Shown here: positions 1 through 4,804 of the stretch, piece by piece
How positions within the stretch are numbered: the first letter of the stretch is position 1
Layout of the letters: every line of letters begins with the position of its first letter
Source: an uncultured Bacilli bacterium
GTDB taxonomy: Bacteria; Bacillota_I; Bacilli_A; RF39; UBA660
Length of the DNA: 8,510 nucleotides
Direction of reading: 5' to 3'
Assembly (NCBI GenBank): GCA_947623645.1
Contig: CANQHK010000047.1
Coordinates: 1 to 8,510, forward strand
Program-made: the position numbers and the translations under genes
The notes under the pieces: generated by a model
What the model was told of the DNA's origin: nothing
Databases searched by the model: none
The model's input: only the letters and a program-made list of their open reading frames with translations

Positions 1-46
1 AGTTATACTTCGAGGCAAAAATATGCTAGGTAGAATATTTCACGAC

Positions 47-76
47 AAAAAGGTACGATGAAAATCGCACTTTTTT
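47..76 (+). terminator. Intrinsic terminator of the gene upstream of the window
   Basis: An inverted repeat pairs 47-59 with 64-76 around a GAAA (GNRA) tetraloop at 60-63. It contains one A-C mismatch (55/68) and one G-U pair (52/71), and it ends in six T. The core is GGTACGAT against ATCGCAC. This is a standard Rho-independent terminator and implies that an off-window gene ends just before it. Its T-run overlaps the first DnaA-box-like site. Confidence 0.72.
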
Positions 77-103
77 ATCCACAAAAATGTTTCTTTCTCC
101 ACA
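75..103 (+). promoter_or_regulatory. Two tandem DnaA-box-like 9-mers upstream of rpiB
   Basis: TTATCCACA at 75-83 matches the DnaA box consensus exactly. TTCTCCACA at 95-103 matches 8 of 9 positions. Both have the same orientation and are exactly 20 bp apart start to start, about two helical turns. They lie just upstream of the rpiB -10 element. The match is seen directly; DnaA binding or control of rpiB is inference, and a chance match is possible in AT-rich DNA. Confidence 0.4.
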
Positions 104-108
104 ACTTG

Positions 109-117
109 TGCTATAAT
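109..117 (+). promoter_or_regulatory. Extended -10 promoter for rpiB
   Basis: TGCTATAAT is a perfect sigma-A -10 hexamer (112-117) preceded by the TG extension. A -35 is poor (TTTCTT-like around 90-95). A start near 124 would leave a leader of about 20 nt before the ATG at 145, containing the AGGAGG ribosome binding site at 133-138. It probably drives rpiB and the overlapping DUF1146 gene, and may read on toward mbl because no clear terminator is seen before 2831. Confidence 0.75.
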
Positions 118-144
118 AAAAGAGTATAGAAGAGGAGGACTAAT

Positions 145-642
145 ATGAAAATAGGAATTGCCAATGATCATAGAGGATACAAATTAAAAAATAAATTAAT
201 CAAATATTTAAATAAAAAAGGATATCAAGTAATGGATTATGGATGTCATTCAGAAATTCCGGTAGATTACCCAAATTATGCATTTGAACTTGGAAATAAA
301 GTAGTCAATGAAGAAGTGGAAGTAGGAATTGCTATTTGCGGAAGCGGAATTGGAATTAGTATTGCTTGCAATAAAGTCCCAGGAGTTCGTTGTGCAAAAG
401 CTTGCAATGTTCGAGAAAGTAGATTAGCAAGACTCGATAATAATGCGAATATTCTCGCTTTATCTGCAGCAATGCCATATTATAAAGTATTGGATATCGT
501 CGATGCTTTTTTAACAACGAATTTTTCAGGAGTAGAAAGACACAGTAATCGAATTAATATCATTTCAGAATACGAAAAATTACCTGTATCCAAAAAAATG
601 AAAATGATGAAAGTAGAAAAGGACGATTCAGATGAGTGCTAA
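145..642 (+). CDS. rpiB: RpiB/LacAB-family sugar-phosphate isomerase (probable ribose-5-phosphate isomerase B)
   Basis: RpiB enzymes interconvert ribose 5-phosphate and ribulose 5-phosphate in the cytosolic pentose phosphate pathway; LacAB relatives act on galactose 6-phosphate. The 165-residue product is a little longer than the usual 140-150, with a Lys-rich tail. It aligns almost without gaps to E. coli RpiB as I recall it: Asp8-His9 in NDHRG, the VDYP motif near 40-43, the active-site Cys65 in ICGSG, the NKVPGVR motif at 76-82, and phosphate-binding Arg132 and Arg136. Two differences stand out: Ser67 replaces Thr67, and Asp98 replaces His98, the proposed ring-opening residue. Substrate is therefore less certain than family. 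The ATG follows AGGAGG by 6 nt. Its last 11 bases overlap the next gene, suggesting translational coupling. In B. subtilis rpiB (ywlF) lies upstream of the atp operon and ywzB; here it directly abuts a ywzB-like gene. Confidence 0.88.
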   Translation: MKIGIANDHRGYKLKNKLIKYLNKKGYQVMDYGCHSEIPVDYPNYAFELGNKVVNEEVEVGIAICGSGIGISIACNKVPGVRCAKACNVRESRLARLDNNANILALSAAMPYYKVLDIVDAFLTTNFSGVERHSNRINIISEYEKLPVSKKMKMMKVEKDDSDEC

Positions 643-829
643 ATTTTTTCTTTATGTAGTAACAACACCCATTGTTCTTTATAGTCTAGATGCTATAAAT
701 ATCAATGGAATTTTTAAAAAAAATAAAATTTTTCAAGCCCGTGTTTTCTATTTGATTTTAGCACTTTGCTTAATTTTTTTATTAACATCTTTCATTTATG
801 ATTTTTTTCTTGCCTCAAAATTTATTTAA
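632..829 (+). CDS. DUF1146 (YwzB-like) small integral membrane protein
   Basis: This 65-residue protein has two predicted membrane helices, about 4-20 and 36-60, joined by a short basic loop (KKNKIFQAR). The pattern NGIFKKNKIFQARVFY followed by a long hydrophobic helix ending TSFIYDFF resembles the DUF1146/YwzB family, recognised from memory. No biochemical function is established for that family. In B. subtilis ywzB lies just after the atp operon and before the murAA-spoIID-spoIIQ neighbourhood, which agrees with its place before spoIIQ here. The ATG lies inside the 3' end of rpiB (11-nt overlap) with an AAAAGGA ribosome binding site at 617-623, so it is likely coupled to rpiB. The sequence gives no direct evidence of a role in sporulation or energy metabolism. 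Confidence 0.75.
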   Translation: MSAKFFLYVVTTPIVLYSLDAININGIFKKNKIFQARVFYLILALCLIFLLTSFIYDFFLASKFI

Positions 830-838
830 ATGTATAAA
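810..838 (+). promoter_or_regulatory. Candidate promoter for spoIIQ
   Basis: TTGCCT (810-815), a 17-bp spacer and TATAAA (833-838) form a plausible sigma-A-like promoter, with a start near 845 at the foot of the spoIIQ leader hairpin. Overlapping it, GTATA (832-836) followed after 15 bp by GTGCAAACT (852-860) resembles a sigma-F-type promoter with one mismatch in the leading GG. Sigma-F drives spoIIQ in B. subtilis. I cannot decide between them; a sigma-F start near 867 would leave a very short leader. Confidence 0.35.
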
Positions 839-842
839 ATTT

Positions 843-870
843 CCTCATTAAGTGCAAACTTTAAATGAGG
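843..870 (+). promoter_or_regulatory. Leader hairpin sequestering the spoIIQ ribosome binding site
   Basis: CCTCATT (843-849) pairs perfectly with AATGAGG (864-870). Inside it AAGT (850-853) pairs with ACTT (858-861) around a GCAA (GNRA) tetraloop at 854-857, leaving a 2-nt bulge (862-863). The 3' arm contains the GAGG Shine-Dalgarno bases of spoIIQ. No T-run follows, so this is not a terminator. The geometry is seen directly; a role in translation control is inference. Confidence 0.6.
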
Positions 871-878
871 TGAAAAAA

Positions 879-1514
879 ATGAAAAAAAGAATTCGACTAA
901 AACCCTTTGTATTGCCTGTAGTATATTCGCTTTTTGTAGTTGCTTTACTTCTTACAGTATTTCTTACAAGAAACACGTTTATGAAAGAAATGGAAGAAGA
1001 TGAAACAACCTATGTATCCGGTAGCATCCTTGATAGTTATGTCCCTGTTGTAAACTTAGATATGACTCTTATTCGGCCATATACCAACGAGAAAGTAAAG
1101 ATTGGAAAAGATTTTTATAGTTATGAAGATGCCAATGAAAATCAAACCAATTCCATCATTTATTATGAAGACACCTATATGCAAAATTCTGGAGTAGATT
1201 ATGTAGGAGAAGAAGTATTTGATGTTATAGCAGTTTTAGATGGAGAAGTCGTAGAAGTGAAAAAAGAAGATTTACTAGGGAACGTTGTAACGATTAGACA
1301 TGATAACAATCTTATCAGTGTTTATCAAAGTTTAGGAGAAGTAAGTGTAGAAAAAGGCGAGGTAATAACACAAGGGCAAGTGATTGGAAAAAGTGGAACA
1401 TCTGAAATTAACAAAGATTTAAACAATCACTTACATTTTGAGCTCATTGTAGCAGGTCAAGTTCAAGATCCAGAAAACTATTTTGACAAAAAATTAAATG
1501 AAATAATACAATAA
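879..1514 (+). CDS. spoIIQ: SpoIIQ, forespore engulfment/channel protein with degenerate LytM (M23) domain
   Basis: SpoIIQ sits in the forespore membrane and binds mother-cell SpoIIIAH across the intermembrane space, supporting engulfment and the transcellular channel. From the ATG at 879 the product has 211 residues: a basic N-terminus, one membrane helix (about 11-29), an extracytoplasmic linker and a C-terminal M23/LytM fold. The stretch VYQSLGEVSVEKGE and QVIGKSG followed by NHLHFEL closely matches B. subtilis SpoIIQ as I recall it. The metal site is degenerate: Asn103 stands where the first His of HxGxD is expected, Asp107 is kept, YQSL (149-152) lacks the His of YxHL, and HLHF (184-187) remains. 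It is thus probably a structural, inactive peptidase, as in Bacillus. The ATG was chosen over GTG at 852 because GAGGTG (867-872) lies 6 nt upstream, the N-terminus then reads MKKRIRLKP, and the GTG lies within the leader hairpin. Confidence 0.9.
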   Translation: MKKRIRLKPFVLPVVYSLFVVALLLTVFLTRNTFMKEMEEDETTYVSGSILDSYVPVVNLDMTLIRPYTNEKVKIGKDFYSYEDANENQTNSIIYYEDTYMQNSGVDYVGEEVFDVIAVLDGEVVEVKKEDLLGNVVTIRHDNNLISVYQSLGEVSVEKGEVITQGQVIGKSGTSEINKDLNNHLHFELIVAGQVQDPENYFDKKLNEIIQ

Positions 1515-1518
1515 TTAT

Positions 1519-1549
1519 TCATAAATTTGGGAAACTTTTTATATACTTT
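1519..1549 (+). promoter_or_regulatory. Candidate sigma-E-type promoter for spoIIID
   Basis: TCATAAAT (1519-1526) provides an ATA core at 1521-1523, and TATACTTT lies at 1542-1549 after 18 bp. This resembles the sigma-E pattern ATA-N16-18-CATACAHT, with mismatches at the first C and the later A. B. subtilis spoIIID is transcribed by sigma-E, which makes the match plausible. TTCATA-N18-TATACT could equally be read as a weak sigma-A promoter. The -10 lies in the loop of an inverted repeat (1534-1559). Confidence 0.42.
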
Positions 1550-1559
1550 AGTAAAAAGT
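1534..1559. repeat. 8-bp inverted repeat around the spoIIID -10 region
   Basis: ACTTTTTA (1534-1541) and TAAAAAGT (1552-1559) are perfect inverted complements separated by 10 bp that contain the candidate -10. No T-run follows, so it does not look like a terminator. It could be a protein-binding site or, in read-through RNA, a hairpin just upstream of the spoIIID ribosome binding site (GAAGG, 1565-1569). AT-rich composition makes chance origin possible. Confidence 0.4.
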
Positions 1560-1575
1560 AGAAAGAAGGTTTTCC

Positions 1576-1827
1576 ATGGATAAATACATGATGGATCGAA
1601 TTCATAAAGAAGCAGATCAAATGTTAGAAACGAAAATGACTATCCGCCAATTAGCCAAAATACATGGAATTAGTAAAAGCACGGTACATAAAGATTTAAA
1701 TGAACGATTACTCGAACTAGATCCAAAAAAGCATGAAAAAATTAAAGAGATTTTTCAAGAACATATTGAGGTTCGACATATAAGAGGTGGAGAATCAACC
1801 CGTCAAAAATATTTGAATTGCTCCTAG
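1576..1827 (+). CDS. spoIIID: SpoIIID, mother-cell sporulation transcription regulator
   Basis: SpoIIID is a small DNA-binding protein that activates and represses many sigma-E-dependent genes in the mother cell. The 83-residue product has a helix-turn-helix at about 21-44, with the near-invariant GISKSTVHKDLNERL. A basic C-terminal segment (HIEVRHIRGGESTRQKY) matches the second DNA-contacting element of B. subtilis SpoIIID (IRHLRGGEATKLKY). It is about 10 residues shorter than the Bacillus protein, missing only the variable acidic tail. The ATG at 1576 follows GAAGG (1565-1569) by 6 nt. It lies between spoIIQ and mbl, and spoIIID-mbl is the order in Bacillus. The stop codon is inside a small hairpin covering the mbl ribosome binding site, and the two genes are only 12 nt apart, which suggests coupled expression. 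Confidence 0.93.
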   Translation: MDKYMMDRIHKEADQMLETKMTIRQLAKIHGISKSTVHKDLNERLLELDPKKHEKIKEIFQEHIEVRHIRGGESTRQKYLNCS

Positions 1828-1835
1828 AAAGGAGG
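1821..1835 (+). promoter_or_regulatory. mbl ribosome binding site within a small hairpin spanning the spoIIID stop
   Basis: AAAGGAGG (1828-1835) is a near-perfect Shine-Dalgarno sequence 4 nt before the GTG at 1840. CTCCT (1821-1825) can pair with AGGAG (1830-1834) around an AGAA loop, and the spoIIID TAG (1825-1827) lies in this structure. Ribosomes finishing spoIIID would open it, a typical arrangement for translational coupling. The 5-bp stem is short, so its effect may be modest. Confidence 0.5.
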
Positions 1836-1839
1836 AAAA

Positions 1840-2823
1840 GTGAAAGATATCGGAATCGATTTAGGAACAAAAAATGTACTTATTTATATAAAAGGAAAAG
1901 GAATTGTATTAAATGAGCCGAGTGTAGTTGCAATTGAAACAAATAGTAAAAAAGTTTTAGCCGTAGGAAAAGAAGCCAGTGAAATGATTGGACGAACTCC
2001 CGGAAAGTTAAAGGCAATACGTCCTTTAAAAGATGGAGTAATTGCTGATTTTGAAAGTACCGAAGCAATGCTCAATTGTTTTATTGAAAAAGCTGTTGGA
2101 AAAACTACTTTTTCGAAACCGAGAATCCTTATTTGTTGTCCATCGAATATTACGCAAGTTGAAAAGAATGCAATTAAAGAGATTGCTGAAAGAACTGGTG
2201 CCAAAAAAGTTTATTTGGAAGAAGAACCGAAAGTTGCAGCAGTTGGAGCAGGTATGGATATTTCCAAACCAAGTGGAAGTATGGTCATAGATATTGGTGG
2301 AGGAACAACGGATATTGCGATTTTATCACTAGGCGGAATTGTAACAAGCTCTTCGATTCGTATTGCAGGAAATACGTTTGATGCAGATATTATTAAATAT
2401 ATTAAAGATAAGTACAAGCTCTTAGTAGGGGAAAAAACAGCAGAGGATATCAAATTACAAATTGGAACAGTCCGTAAAACGAAACGGAAAGAAACGATGG
2501 AAATAAAAGGGCGTGATTTAACAACCGGCCTACCAAAAATGATCGAGATTGGTCCAAACGAAATCGAAGAAGCCCTTCATGAAGATGTTCTCAAGATTAT
2601 TGCTGAAGCGAAAAAAGTTTTAGAAGAAACTCCTCCAGAGTTATCCGCAGATATTGTGGAAAAAGGAATTATTTTAACGGGTGGTGGAGCTTTAATGGAT
2701 GGATTCCCACAAATCATGAAAGAACACTTACAAGTTCCTGTCTTTCTATCTGAAAGTCCTTTAACCAACGTTGCAGAGGGAACAGGAATTATGTTGGACA
2801 ATCTCTATTTATTAGAAAAATAA
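1840..2823 (+). CDS. mbl: Mbl, MreB-family actin-like cell-shape protein
   Basis: MreB-family proteins polymerise on the inner membrane face and guide the elongation machinery that synthesises the lateral wall. The 327-residue product shows the actin-fold signatures: phosphate-1 DLGTKN (7-12), LEEEP (126-130) with the catalytic acidic residue, phosphate-2 DIGGGTTD (151-158), and adenosine motif TGGGA (280-284). KGKGIVLNEPSVVA, RPLKDGVIADFE and TPPELSAD closely match B. subtilis Mbl rather than MreB, and the place after spoIIID agrees. The GTG at 1840 is the only usable start, because an in-frame TAG lies at 1825. The protein therefore begins MKDIGID, lacking the extra MFAR-like residues of Bacillus Mbl. 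The usual hydrophobic membrane loop (GLF in Bacillus) reads KTTF here. It may depend on read-through from upstream promoters, since I see no convincing promoter of its own. Confidence 0.93.
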   Translation: MKDIGIDLGTKNVLIYIKGKGIVLNEPSVVAIETNSKKVLAVGKEASEMIGRTPGKLKAIRPLKDGVIADFESTEAMLNCFIEKAVGKTTFSKPRILICCPSNITQVEKNAIKEIAERTGAKKVYLEEEPKVAAVGAGMDISKPSGSMVIDIGGGTTDIAILSLGGIVTSSSIRIAGNTFDADIIKYIKDKYKLLVGEKTAEDIKLQIGTVRKTKRKETMEIKGRDLTTGLPKMIEIGPNEIEEALHEDVLKIIAEAKKVLEETPPELSADIVEKGIILTGGGALMDGFPQIMKEHLQVPVFLSESPLTNVAEGTGIMLDNLYLLEK

Positions 2824-2830
2824 AAAAAAG

Positions 2831-2861
2831 AAAGATTACTCAAAAGATTGGTAATCTTTTT
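2831..2861 (+). terminator. Intrinsic terminator after mbl
   Basis: AAAGATTAC (2831-2839) pairs perfectly with GTAATCTTT (2851-2859), with an 11-nt loop and five T at 2857-2861. The stem is AT-rich and the T-run short, so efficiency may be partial. It is the first terminator-like structure downstream of the rpiB promoter and closes the rpiB-to-mbl cluster. Confidence 0.6.
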
Positions 2862-2895
2862 AAAATTCGAAAATTATGTAAAAATCAAAAAAGAA

Positions 2896-2925
2896 TCGAC
2901 AAAAAGGATAAAAATGTATTATAAT
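2896..2925 (+). promoter_or_regulatory. Sigma-A promoter for the TagO-like gene
   Basis: TCGACA (2896-2901, 5/6 to the -35 consensus), an 18-bp spacer and a perfect TATAAT (2920-2925) form the best two-element promoter in the window. The start would be near 2932, with GAGGTG (2936-2941) as ribosome binding site 5 nt before the ATG, giving a very short leader. Confidence 0.78.
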
Positions 2926-2946
2926 TTAAGATGAAGAGGTGGAAGT

Positions 2947-4029
2947 ATGAACGAACAAGTGATAGAAATATTAAAAATTGTGTTCATTACCTTTCTATTT
3001 AGTGCAAGCATCATGCCCATCATGAAAAAAATAGCACATCACATAGGTGCAGTCGATGTCCCTAGAACAACCGAAGGAAATCGTCATATTCATAATCGGC
3101 CTATTCCAAAATTAGGTGCGGTCGGAATATTTCTAGCTTTTCTATTTGGATATATGTTATTTGGAAAACATAGTATAAAGATGAATTCTATTTTAATCGG
3201 TAGTTTTATTATAGTGTTAACTGGTATAATCGATGATATTAATGATTTAAGAGCATCTAGAAAATTGTTCGGTCAAATAGCAGCAGCACTTGTGATCGTT
3301 TTTTATGGCAAAATTGTTTTAACGGATATATCCATTTTTGGACTTTATATAGATTTTGGAATTTTTTCAGAACTCCTTACCATTTTCTTTATCGTCGCTT
3401 GTGTTAATATTATTAATTTAACAGATGGCTTAGACGGTTTAAGCGGAGGAGTTACTTCTATATTTTATTTAACAACAGGAATTATTTGTTATTATCAAGC
3501 AAGATTTAATACGTTAGAGTATACCTTAACATTTATCATGTTAGGATCTACGTTAGGATTTTTACTGCACAATTTTTATCCTGCTAAGATATTTGCAGGA
3601 GATTGCACTCAATTTATGGGCTTCATGGTTGCAATTATTTCTCTTTTAGGATTTAAAGGGACAGCATTTACGACTCTCTTTGTTCCTATCACAATTTTAG
3701 GTTTACCAATCTTAGATACCCTTTTTGCAATCATTCGAAGATTTTTAAAAGGCCAACCAATATTTTCTCCAGATAAACAACATTTTCATCATCAATTATT
3801 AGGAATGAATTTTTCCCAAAGAACAACAGTTCTAATCATTTATGCCATTAACATTCTTTTTGCATTAACTTCCATTTTTTATGTTTTACAGATTTCTAAG
3901 TATGCAGCAATCATTTATGTAATATTAACAATTTTATTTATATGGTTTGTTTGCTATACGAACATCATAACAGATAAAAAACTGCCAAAAATAAGGGATA
4001 TAAAAAGGAGAATTGCTAAAAAGAACTAA
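2947..4029 (+). CDS. tagO: TagO/WecA-type undecaprenyl-phosphate glycosyl-1-phosphate transferase
   Basis: This family transfers sugar-1-phosphate (GlcNAc-1-P for TagO) from a UDP-sugar to undecaprenyl phosphate in the membrane, the first step of wall teichoic acid or related polymer synthesis. The 360-residue protein is highly hydrophobic with about ten membrane helices and a basic cytosolic tail. Family motifs are visible: Asp96-Asp97 in IDDINDL, NxxNLTDGxDGLSGG (154-167), HNFYPAKIF (208-216), Gly218-Asp219, and HFHHQLL (279-285). Two regions diverge. The usual GD(T/S)GSLFLG reads GDCTQFMG, one residue shorter. The N-terminal segment that reads DQPNARKVH in Bacillus is expanded (DVPRTTEGNRHIH). 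The catalytic Asp residues are retained, so activity is likely, but donor-sugar choice is uncertain. It has its own promoter, and its 3' end forms the 5' arm of a terminator. No other teichoic acid genes are in the window. Confidence 0.85.
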   Translation: MNEQVIEILKIVFITFLFSASIMPIMKKIAHHIGAVDVPRTTEGNRHIHNRPIPKLGAVGIFLAFLFGYMLFGKHSIKMNSILIGSFIIVLTGIIDDINDLRASRKLFGQIAAALVIVFYGKIVLTDISIFGLYIDFGIFSELLTIFFIVACVNIINLTDGLDGLSGGVTSIFYLTTGIICYYQARFNTLEYTLTFIMLGSTLGFLLHNFYPAKIFAGDCTQFMGFMVAIISLLGFKGTAFTTLFVPITILGLPILDTLFAIIRRFLKGQPIFSPDKQHFHHQLLGMNFSQRTTVLIIYAINILFALTSIFYVLQISKYAAIIYVILTILFIWFVCYTNIITDKKLPKIRDIKRRIAKKN

Positions 4030-4040
4030 TCTCCTTTTTT
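4002..4040 (+). terminator. Intrinsic terminator overlapping the end of tagO
   Basis: AAAAAGGAGA (4002-4011), inside the last tagO codons, pairs perfectly with TCTCCTTTTT (4030-4039) over an 18-nt loop containing the stop codon. Six T follow at 4035-4040. Translation to the stop would cover the 5' arm, so termination may depend on ribosome position. The ribosome binding site of the next gene begins only 5 nt later, leaving no room for a promoter between them. Confidence 0.62.
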
Positions 4041-4058
4041 ATCCGAGGAGAGGTTAGG

Positions 4059-4799
4059 ATGTTAAATTTTATAATCTACGAAGATGACGAACAGTTTAGA
4101 GATAAATATTTTTCGGTAATTGATAAGTTTATTGGAGCAAGTAATTTAGCATATGAAATAATAGAACTCAAAGATTATAGTAAAGAAGAAAGGAGAAAAC
4201 TAAAAAAGGTAAGTGGTAGAAAAATTTATATTTTAGATATCGTTGTTCCTGGAAAATCTGGACTCGATTTTGCAAAAGAAATTCGGGAGTCTGGTGATTG
4301 GCAAAGTCAAATTATTATTGTAACATCTCACGAAGACTTAAAGAATTTTGATTATCAATGTAGCTTATTAATGCTTGCTTTTATTACGAAATATTATGAT
4401 TTGGAAAATCATTTGTTTGCAGCTATAAAAAGGGCTTATGATATTGTAACCATTGACGATTGTATTCAATTTCAAAAAAGTGGGATCGTGTATCAAATCC
4501 CTAAAAGAGATGTTTTATACATTGAAAAAGAATATAATGAAACTCTTTGTTATGTCGTAACTGCAAAAGATAAAATATTAACGAGTCATACGTTAATTCA
4601 ATGGAAAAACAAATTGGCAAAAGATCCAAATTTTCGAAAAACTCATAGAAATTATATTATCAATATGAGAAATGCTAGAGTATTCGATTTTGATAAGAAT
4701 GAAATTTCATTTGAAAATAAAAAAGTTGCTCTTTTATCAAGAAATTATAAGAAAGATATAAAGGAAACATTAAAAAGAAGCGCACAAGAAAATTTATAA
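4059..4799 (+). CDS. LytTR-type response regulator (AgrA/ComE-like), no kinase nearby
   Basis: The protein (246 residues) has a receiver domain (about 1-125) and a LytTR DNA-binding domain (about 136-240), the layout of AgrA, ComE and similar regulators of quorum sensing, bacteriocin or wall functions. Receiver residues are complete: acidic pair Asp9/Asp10, phospho-acceptor Asp60 in YILDIVVPGKSG, Thr89 in IIIVTS, and Lys111 in the FITKYY segment. The C-terminal domain shows the typical start (VYQIPKRDVLYIEKE), the central FRKTHRNYIINM and a basic end. Usually a histidine kinase adjoins such genes; none is present on either side here, so it is an orphan at this locus and its signal is unknown. 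The ATG at 4059 follows GGAGAGG (4047-4053) by 5 nt. The terminator immediately upstream implies expression by read-through or from a promoter inside tagO. A clear terminator follows. Confidence 0.88.
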   Translation: MLNFIIYEDDEQFRDKYFSVIDKFIGASNLAYEIIELKDYSKEERRKLKKVSGRKIYILDIVVPGKSGLDFAKEIRESGDWQSQIIIVTSHEDLKNFDYQCSLLMLAFITKYYDLENHLFAAIKRAYDIVTIDDCIQFQKSGIVYQIPKRDVLYIEKEYNETLCYVVTAKDKILTSHTLIQWKNKLAKDPNFRKTHRNYIINMRNARVFDFDKNEISFENKKVALLSRNYKKDIKETLKRSAQENL

Positions 4800-4804
4800 A
4801 AAAT

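Noticed and set aside
1..60. Possible C-terminal ends of an upstream + strand gene: frame 1 to the stop at 31-33, or frame 2 to the stop at 58-60.
   Set aside because: Neither short peptide resembles a protein I recognise, and the frame cannot be decided. Only the terminator at 47-76 supports an upstream gene.
852..878. GTG start for SpoIIQ at 852, adding nine residues.
   Set aside because: It lacks a ribosome binding site and lies inside the leader hairpin. ATG at 879 has GAGGTG at the right distance and gives a typical N-terminus.
1779..1784. TATAAG inside spoIIID as a -10 for a separate mbl promoter.
   Set aside because: No -35 at a sensible distance and no TG extension. It lies in conserved coding sequence.
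1880..2801. Several open frames within mbl, mostly on the minus strand.
   Set aside because: They lie entirely within a highly conserved gene, lack ribosome binding sites and have low-complexity products.
3952..3960. TGCTATACG near the end of tagO as an internal promoter for the LytTR gene.
   Set aside because: Only 4 of 6 hexamer matches, and the tagO terminator lies downstream of it. It remains a weak possibility.
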